Positions 6,001 through 7,062 of a stretch of 7,062 bases of DNA are shown here, piece after piece; the stretch's first letter is position 1; each line of letters opens with the position of its first letter. The translations under genes were made by a program, and so were the position numbers. Below the pieces are notes generated by a model, which was not told where the DNA came from, made no database searches, and saw only the letters and a program-made list of their open reading frames with translations. This stretch comes from Sphingomonas bacterium. GTDB lineage: Bacteria; Pseudomonadota; Alphaproteobacteria; Sphingomonadales; Sphingomonadaceae. The stretch covers positions 1 to 7,062 of the forward strand of contig NZ_CAHJWX010000090.1 in NCBI RefSeq assembly GCF_903643065.1. The letters are read 5' to 3'.

Positions 6001-7062
6001 CGGCGGCGCCGATCCGCGCGATCGTCAGCTTCTCGGCCGCCCCCAGCTGCAGCGTGCCGCCGTTGACCGTGACGAAGCCGCCGGCCGTGGCGTTCATCAG
6101 CCGCCCGATCTGCGCGCCGTTGACGGTCGACAGCGTCCCCGCGTTCAGCGTCAGGCCGTTCAGGCTGTTCTGCGCCGGCATCAGCAGCGTGCCGGTGAAG
6201 CCGGCATCGCCGACGGCCAGCGTCCCGCCGGTGACGGCGCCGGCGAGCGCCGCGTCATAGGCGGTGACCTCCCCGGCGTTGCGATAGACGGCGATCCGGC
6301 CGACCTTGCCGGCGAGATCGATCGCGTTCTGCAGCGTGACGGTGCCGGTGGCATCGGTCGCATCGGACCCGAAGAGGAGCGTCGACCCGACCGGCACGAA
6401 GCCGCCCGCGCCCCAGACCAGCGGCGCCCCGGTGCCGCCATTCAGCGCGCCGAAATTCAGCACGAGGTTGGACGCGGTGCCGGCGAACCCGCCGCTGCCG
6501 GCGAAATACACATTGGTCGGGCCGGTGCCGATCGCGCGCGTGATCGTGCCGCCCGACAGCAGCACGCCCGCGGTCGACAGCGACAGGTTGGCGCCGATCG
6601 TGCCGCTGCCGCTGAACGCGATCTGGCTGTACGGGTTGATGCCCGTGCCGTCCTGCGCCTCCAGCGTCGCGCCGCCGATGTTGGTCGCGCCGGTATAGGT
6701 GTTCGTGCCGAACAGCTGGACCGTGCCGCCGCCGCCGATGTTGAGTTGCGCGCCCTGCCCGGCCGCGATCGAGCCGGGGATGCTCGCCGAACTGTCGTCG
6801 GCGATCGAATCGTAAAAGGTGATCGTGCTGCCGACGCCGGGCGACAGGTTGACGTGCGAGCCCGTCATCATGAACAGGTCGTTGCCCGCCGCGGAACCCG
6901 CCGCGCCGCCGTTGCTGCTGGATCCCGCCAGCGCGCTGTTGTTCTGGAACACCGCGTTGCCGTTGATCGTCAGCGTGCCGCCGTTGCGCACGAAGAGCGC
7001 GCCACCATAGCCGGAGCCACCCTGGCCGCTCTGCCCGGCGGACGAGCCGGTGCCCGCGCCAA
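74..7062 (-). CDS. Giant autotransporter (type Va secretion), 5' end outside window
   Basis: This is a self-secreting surface protein: a beta-helical passenger exported through its own C-terminal outer-membrane barrel. The frame is open from the codon at 7060-7058 to the TAG at 74-76, giving 2,328 visible residues. It enters from the window edge as Gly/Ser-rich sequence followed by GGALFVRNGGTLTINGN. The GTG at 6991-6989 is the first possible start inside the window, but it sits within this continuous sequence and has no purine-rich stretch before it, so I treat it as internal Val. No signal peptide is visible. The passenger carries seven autotransporter-associated beta-strand modules and dozens of N-x-G rungs. 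It ends with an APGNSPG region, a pore-helix linker and a barrel finishing YRVGGGATLRF. I saw no cysteine and only three tryptophans. The passenger is very poor in Lys and rich in Gly, Ala, Thr, Ser and Asn. Family assignment is firm. The biological role (adhesion, aggregation, biofilm) is only inferred from the family. Confidence 0.94.
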   Translation of the reverse strand, partial: GAGTGSSAGQSGQGGSGYGGALFVRNGGTLTINGNAVFQNNSALAGSSSNGGAAGSAAGNDLFMMTGSHVNLSPGVGSTITFYDSIADDSSASIPGSIAAGQGAQLNIGGGGTVQLFGTNTYTGATNIGGATLEAQDGTGINPYSQIAFSGSGTIGANLSLSTAGVLLSGGTITRAIGTGPTNVYFAGSGGFAGTASNLVLNFGALNGGTGAPLVWGAGGFVPVGSTLLFGSDATDATGTVTLQNAIDLAGKVGRIAVYRNAGEVTAYDAALAGAVTGGTLAVGDAGFTGTLLMPAQNSLNGLTLNAGTLSTVNGAQIGRLMNATAGGFVTVNGGTLQLGAAEKLTIARIGAAGSLLAAGAVSADAISNNGLTAFGSTLKAGSIVNTGVLALFGTTTVGETIANASGGMLRQFAATTAGAVDNAGTWMQAADLTTIGTVTNSGELDVIGLIANNQETATTRTIRTAGFNGQATGVVNLGGVGGTTANTLVIVQSGASTYAGTFSGAGSLTKTGTGSLTLTGASSFTGALAIDAGTLDTTGGGTLADTLAVSVGQGATFRVGTADTVGSIRNAGTLIANAALGMGTLSNTGLATINAGLSTIGDVTNAANARLVLTDGAVVAIGGGLSNAGIVRASGSLTVAGLVDNQASGNVTLDASSSPSFGSLTNAGTITANAALTVTGAYVQNAGTLFGNTGLTTGSFSGLGGAVALANGSRFDIMQTADGIFAGKVSGDGAVAKAGDATLTLVGAAGSFAPATLTVLAGGVTAQSTGVLSSTLTLTVRPAGTLTLSADQAIASLANSGTVTLAADLTTSGIVTNDGRLSVTGASRAVHGLGFSGGAGGVVDLAGVALTVDQSAASTFAGTVTGAGALTKAGAGTLTLTGASDFTGGLTVAGGTLDTTGGGTLADSLDIGIARDATLVVGTIDAVHDVTNAGTLIANADYGVASLANRGAATLNGAFVSTGNVANQGGLVLAGPFAQIGGNITNGGTFQSGSALTVKGDVANGATMNLDGPTTQIAGSFANGATAEASGQVFVGGASTNSGQLTLAAGSATHMVGALANSGTLTAAGTLLVDGAVGNARTGAVTLIAGGATRFASITNAGILTADAPLAVVGAVANSGTMTLNAGSAPAFGSLVNTGGIVTGDVLAIAGPYRQDAGSLVANADVRSGSLSGAGGAIVLNGASRYTVDQGEDGSYAGRITGTGQVVKTGAATLTLTGDRDSVSPSSLAVLAGGVAVQQARALGRTLVVGIASSATLALDADQSIASLASDGTILLAGDLTSGSVVSNGILTVVGDGSTTRSIHTATFAGGAGEVKLGGADGTVAGTLVIDQSGDSSYAGIFTGAGKLIKAGIGSLQLTGASSFTGGLTVDAGTLDTTGGGTFADTLDVTVGQPGTLVVGTADVVRAVTNAGTLIGNADYRVASLANTGTATLNAALVVTGNVSNAGTAFVRSTARIGGDVVNGHEMTVAGSLTVGGKLTSTGTLTLADGSITHVASLANGGTLASSGKLLVDGPFANARGATATLGGSGTKLGSLDNAGMLSASSPFAVTGAVANSGTLTLATGGAVQVGSLVNSGTLTSADPLIVDGMLQQDGGRLVASAGLSSGALSGAGGTIVLANASQYVINQSSNGTYAGGIAGGSVVKLGTGTLTLAGGDDSVAPVSLAIYQGGVTVQKAGALDHALSVGLSTAGTLTLQADQTIHDLTGTGTLAIGVNTLTLATGGAFTGTVTGTGAVKFASGSFALDGAGNVTAGNFAVQPGSKLDIGASSAISTQTLTLSDAALNLQGTATATTTMIDGSLLHLGNGIDIGQPNAVLGTLNSNTTIVTNGGALTGNGTVMGNVVVGGTAAGTVAPGNSPGIITVTNLTYASQSVAAMQIDGANGPGVAGGNDLVIVNGTLTLQPGSTLAIQKSQPASAYELPLGQGIQLFRFAPGHVTGAFGSITKAGFAQNLLFNVSNGTVYGLGSYTPDAFAAAVAVNPVGAAAVAATRITTPGGVAQYRGGNLIGAAVAVLASGQSVSDLLKRYSPDGYAGILDEGRASLLENLPVLSDYDHLASGRIVATGAIHHDRLDGRRADGYSVNRFNNTAFQVGFAGDLSFARASISYTRSTGGDRGDFVAASTDGNQFGVGVSVPVTADQALRLVARGVYGDDDSHGTRGVINGTARFGGVRSFIVTYGGGFDYQRQARRASFDGSAEVLGVHQTLRGFAETGSADGLDLWNVRRTTHDLTVAKLDGKLGYSLSPNVTAYVKGGYIHEFGNGQTAIVADGQTDAVTIAISNPGLAQDRADAGLGLRVNLGSRLQLNADATGGTQRSYRVGGGATLRF
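77..883 (-). other. C-terminal autotransporter beta-barrel domain
   Basis: About 269 residues (roughly residues 2060-2328 of the visible protein), the usual size for the autotransporter barrel family. Alternating hydrophobic and polar strands are easy to read: AFQVGFAGD, ARASISYTRS, FGVGVSVPV, ALRLVARGVYGDD, SFIVTYGGGFDYQ, LGYSLSPNVTAYVKGGYIH, AGLGLRVNLGSRLQLNADAT and the last strand YRVGGGATLRF. The terminal Phe preceded by alternating hydrophobics is the classical signal read by the BamA assembly machinery. The domain sits in the outer membrane, where it supports export of the passenger. An RGD triplet lies between two predicted strands at 707-715. Confidence 0.92.
891..1160 (-). other. Ala-rich linker and pore-spanning helix before the barrel
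   Basis: The stretch begins with an Ala/Val-rich low-complexity segment (AAAVAVNPVGAAAVAATRIT) and continues into GQSVSDLLKRYSPDGYAG and DEGRASLLENLPVLSDYDHL. The latter part is the only clearly helix-prone region of the protein and lies where autotransporters place the helix that runs through the barrel. I see no Asn-Asn dyad of the kind used for self-cleavage in the SPATE/EspP family. The passenger may therefore stay attached or be cut by another route; this last point is inference. Confidence 0.7.
1095..1139. repeat. 15-base direct repeat, copies 30 bases apart
   Basis: GCCACCGCCGCCGCG occurs at 1095-1109 and again at 1125-1139. On the coding strand each copy lies in an AAAVA-type segment of the linker, so the 30-base period equals ten codons. 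It lies just before the pore helix. It may be a small tandem duplication or simple low complexity from GCG/GCC codons. Confidence 0.5.
1161..1498 (-). other. PGNSPG motif and autochaperone-like C-terminal passenger region
   Basis: APGNSPG is encoded at 1498-1478 and is a recurrent signature near the end of large repeat-type autotransporter passengers. It is followed by AAMQIDG, GNDLVIVNGTLTLQPGSTL and a strand-rich segment with GIQLFRFAPGHVTGAF and LLFNVSNGTVYGLG. In the family, this position holds the stable last turns that nucleate folding of the beta-helix outside the cell. The role here is inferred from position and motif only. Confidence 0.65.
1499..1909 (-). other. Non-repeated beta-helical stretch after unit C
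   Basis: Sequence such as GAFTGTVTGTGAVKFASGSF, AGNFAVQPGSKLDIGASS, QTLTLSDAALNLQG and TNGGALTGNGTVMGN keeps the short G/T/N-rich strand-turn rhythm of the passenger. It lacks the N-x-G ladder and the KxGxGTLTLTG modules. It links the last large repeat to the PGNSPG region and probably forms further beta-helix turns. Confidence 0.6.
2033..2137 (-). repeat. Second-type beta-strand module C2
   Basis: 35 residues from GSVVKLGTGTLTLAG to LAIYQGGVTVQ, with DSVAPVSL in the middle. Confidence 0.75.
2915..3022 (-). repeat. Autotransporter-associated beta-strand module C1
   Basis: 36 residues from GKLIKAGIGSLQLTG through ASSFTGGLTVDAG to TLDTTGGG, followed by the cap TFADTLDVTVGQPG. Confidence 0.85.
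3344..3448 (-). repeat. Second-type beta-strand module B2
   Basis: 35 residues from GQVVKTGAATLTLTG to LAVLAGGVAVQ, with DSVSPSSL in the middle. It shares this DSVxPxSL form with module C2. Confidence 0.75.
4349..4456 (-). repeat. Autotransporter-associated beta-strand module B1
   Basis: 36 residues from GALTKAGAGTLTLTG through ASDFTGGLTVAGG to TLDTTGGG. It is the closest of the set to the family consensus. Confidence 0.85.
4757..4861 (-). repeat. Second-type beta-strand module A2
   Basis: 35 residues from GAVAKAGDATLTLVG to LTVLAGGVTAQ. It is related to the first type in its KxGxxTLTLxG half, but the second half reads SFAPATLTVLAGG instead of SSFTGxLxxDAGTLDTTGGG. Confidence 0.75.
5435..5542 (-). 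repeat. Autotransporter-associated beta-strand module A1
   Basis: 36 residues from GSLTKTGTGSLTLTG through ASSFTGALAIDAG to TLDTTGGG. It has the pattern of the widespread autotransporter-associated beta-strand repeat (Pfam PATR type), which forms one turn of the beta-helix. Confidence 0.85.
5687..5956 (-). repeat. Asn-Gly rung ladder ahead of unit A
   Basis: Successive segments NNGLTAFGSTLKAGSIV (17), NTGVLALFGTTTVGETIA (18), NASGGMLRQFAATTAGAVD (19) and NAGTWMQAADLTTIGTVT (18) are followed by NSGELDVIGLIANNQ. They have the same rung length and N-x-G start as the ladders inside units A-C, but no KxGxGTLTLTG module precedes them. This could be what remains of an older, partly lost unit. Confidence 0.6.
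5957..6646 (-). other. Irregular beta-helical passenger segment
   Basis: The segment includes FSGSGTIGANLSLSTAGVLL, APLVWGAGGFVPVGSTLLFG, TVTLQNAIDLAGKVGRIAVY and GGTLAVGDAGFTGTLLMPAQ. The WGxGGFVPxGxTLxFG...TVTLQNAIDL type of run is familiar to me from other large autotransporter passengers. It carries more aromatic and charged residues than the repeat units. The function is unknown. Confidence 0.55.
6647..6733 (-). repeat. Early autotransporter-associated beta-strand module
   Basis: GGTVQLFGTNTYTGATNIGG followed by ATLEAQDG is a typical NTYTGxTxIxxGTL-type beta-strand module. It diverges from those in units A-C, which use SSFTG in place of NTYTG. Confidence 0.75.
6734..7060 (-). other. Gly/Ser-rich leading segment of the visible passenger
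   Basis: It runs from a Gly-rich stretch at the window edge (GAGTGSSAGQSGQGGSGYGG) into ALFVRNGGTLTINGNAVFQN, then a second Gly/Ala/Ser-rich loop. It continues with GNDLFMMTGSHVNLSPGVG and TITFYDSIADDSSASI. In my recollection this GG-loop, NGGTLTI, DxFMMxGSxVxLxPG, SIADDS order is common near the start of large alphaproteobacterial autotransporter passengers. If so, relatively little of the protein is missing. Confidence 0.6.

Noticed and set aside
6725..6736. GGC tract as a phase-variation switch
   Set aside because: It is only about four trinucleotide copies. Slippage by three bases would not shift the frame, so it could not switch the gene off.
6989..6991. GTG as the real start of the autotransporter
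   Set aside because: The frame continues open to the window edge in matching passenger sequence (GGALFVRNGG). There is no ribosome binding site before the GTG and no signal peptide after it.

Overview
The window is almost entirely one gene. A single minus-strand reading frame runs open from the upstream window edge (first complete codon at 7060) to a TAG stop at 74-76. It encodes the last 2,328 residues of a giant classical (type Va) autotransporter. The signal peptide and true start lie beyond 7062. The very high G+C, the GC-rich third positions and the style of passenger and barrel suggest an alphaproteobacterium, most likely a sphingomonad. That assignment is inference; the window carries no taxonomic marker.

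Layout in transcription order (high to low coordinates): a Gly/Ser-rich leading segment with the first beta-helix turns (7060-6734); one early autotransporter-associated beta-strand module (6733-6647); a less regular beta-helical segment (6646-5957); a short ladder of Asn-Gly rungs (5956-5687); three large tandem units A (5686-4583), B (4582-3164) and C (3163-1910); a non-repeated beta-helical stretch (1909-1499); a PGNSPG-led, autochaperone-like region (1498-1161); an Ala-rich linker and pore helix (1160-891); and a C-terminal outer-membrane beta-barrel ending in Phe (883-77).

The most striking result is the regularity of the three units. Each has the same parts in the same order: a 36-residue strand module, a 28-residue cap, a ladder of 17-22-residue rungs that mostly start with Asn, a 48-residue tail and a 35-residue second module. 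The fixed parts are identical in length in all three units. Only the rung number changes: 6, 12 and 10, always even. Within the ladders an 18-residue rung alternates with a longer one, so the protein seems to have grown and shrunk by two-rung steps.

Downstream, 61 bases separate the stop from a well-placed ribosome binding site and ATG of another minus-strand gene (codons MSDL, 12-1). No convincing terminator lies between, so the two may be co-transcribed. I see no RNA gene, CRISPR array, insertion sequence or phage feature. The long plus-strand open frames are antisense shadows of the repetitive GC-rich gene.
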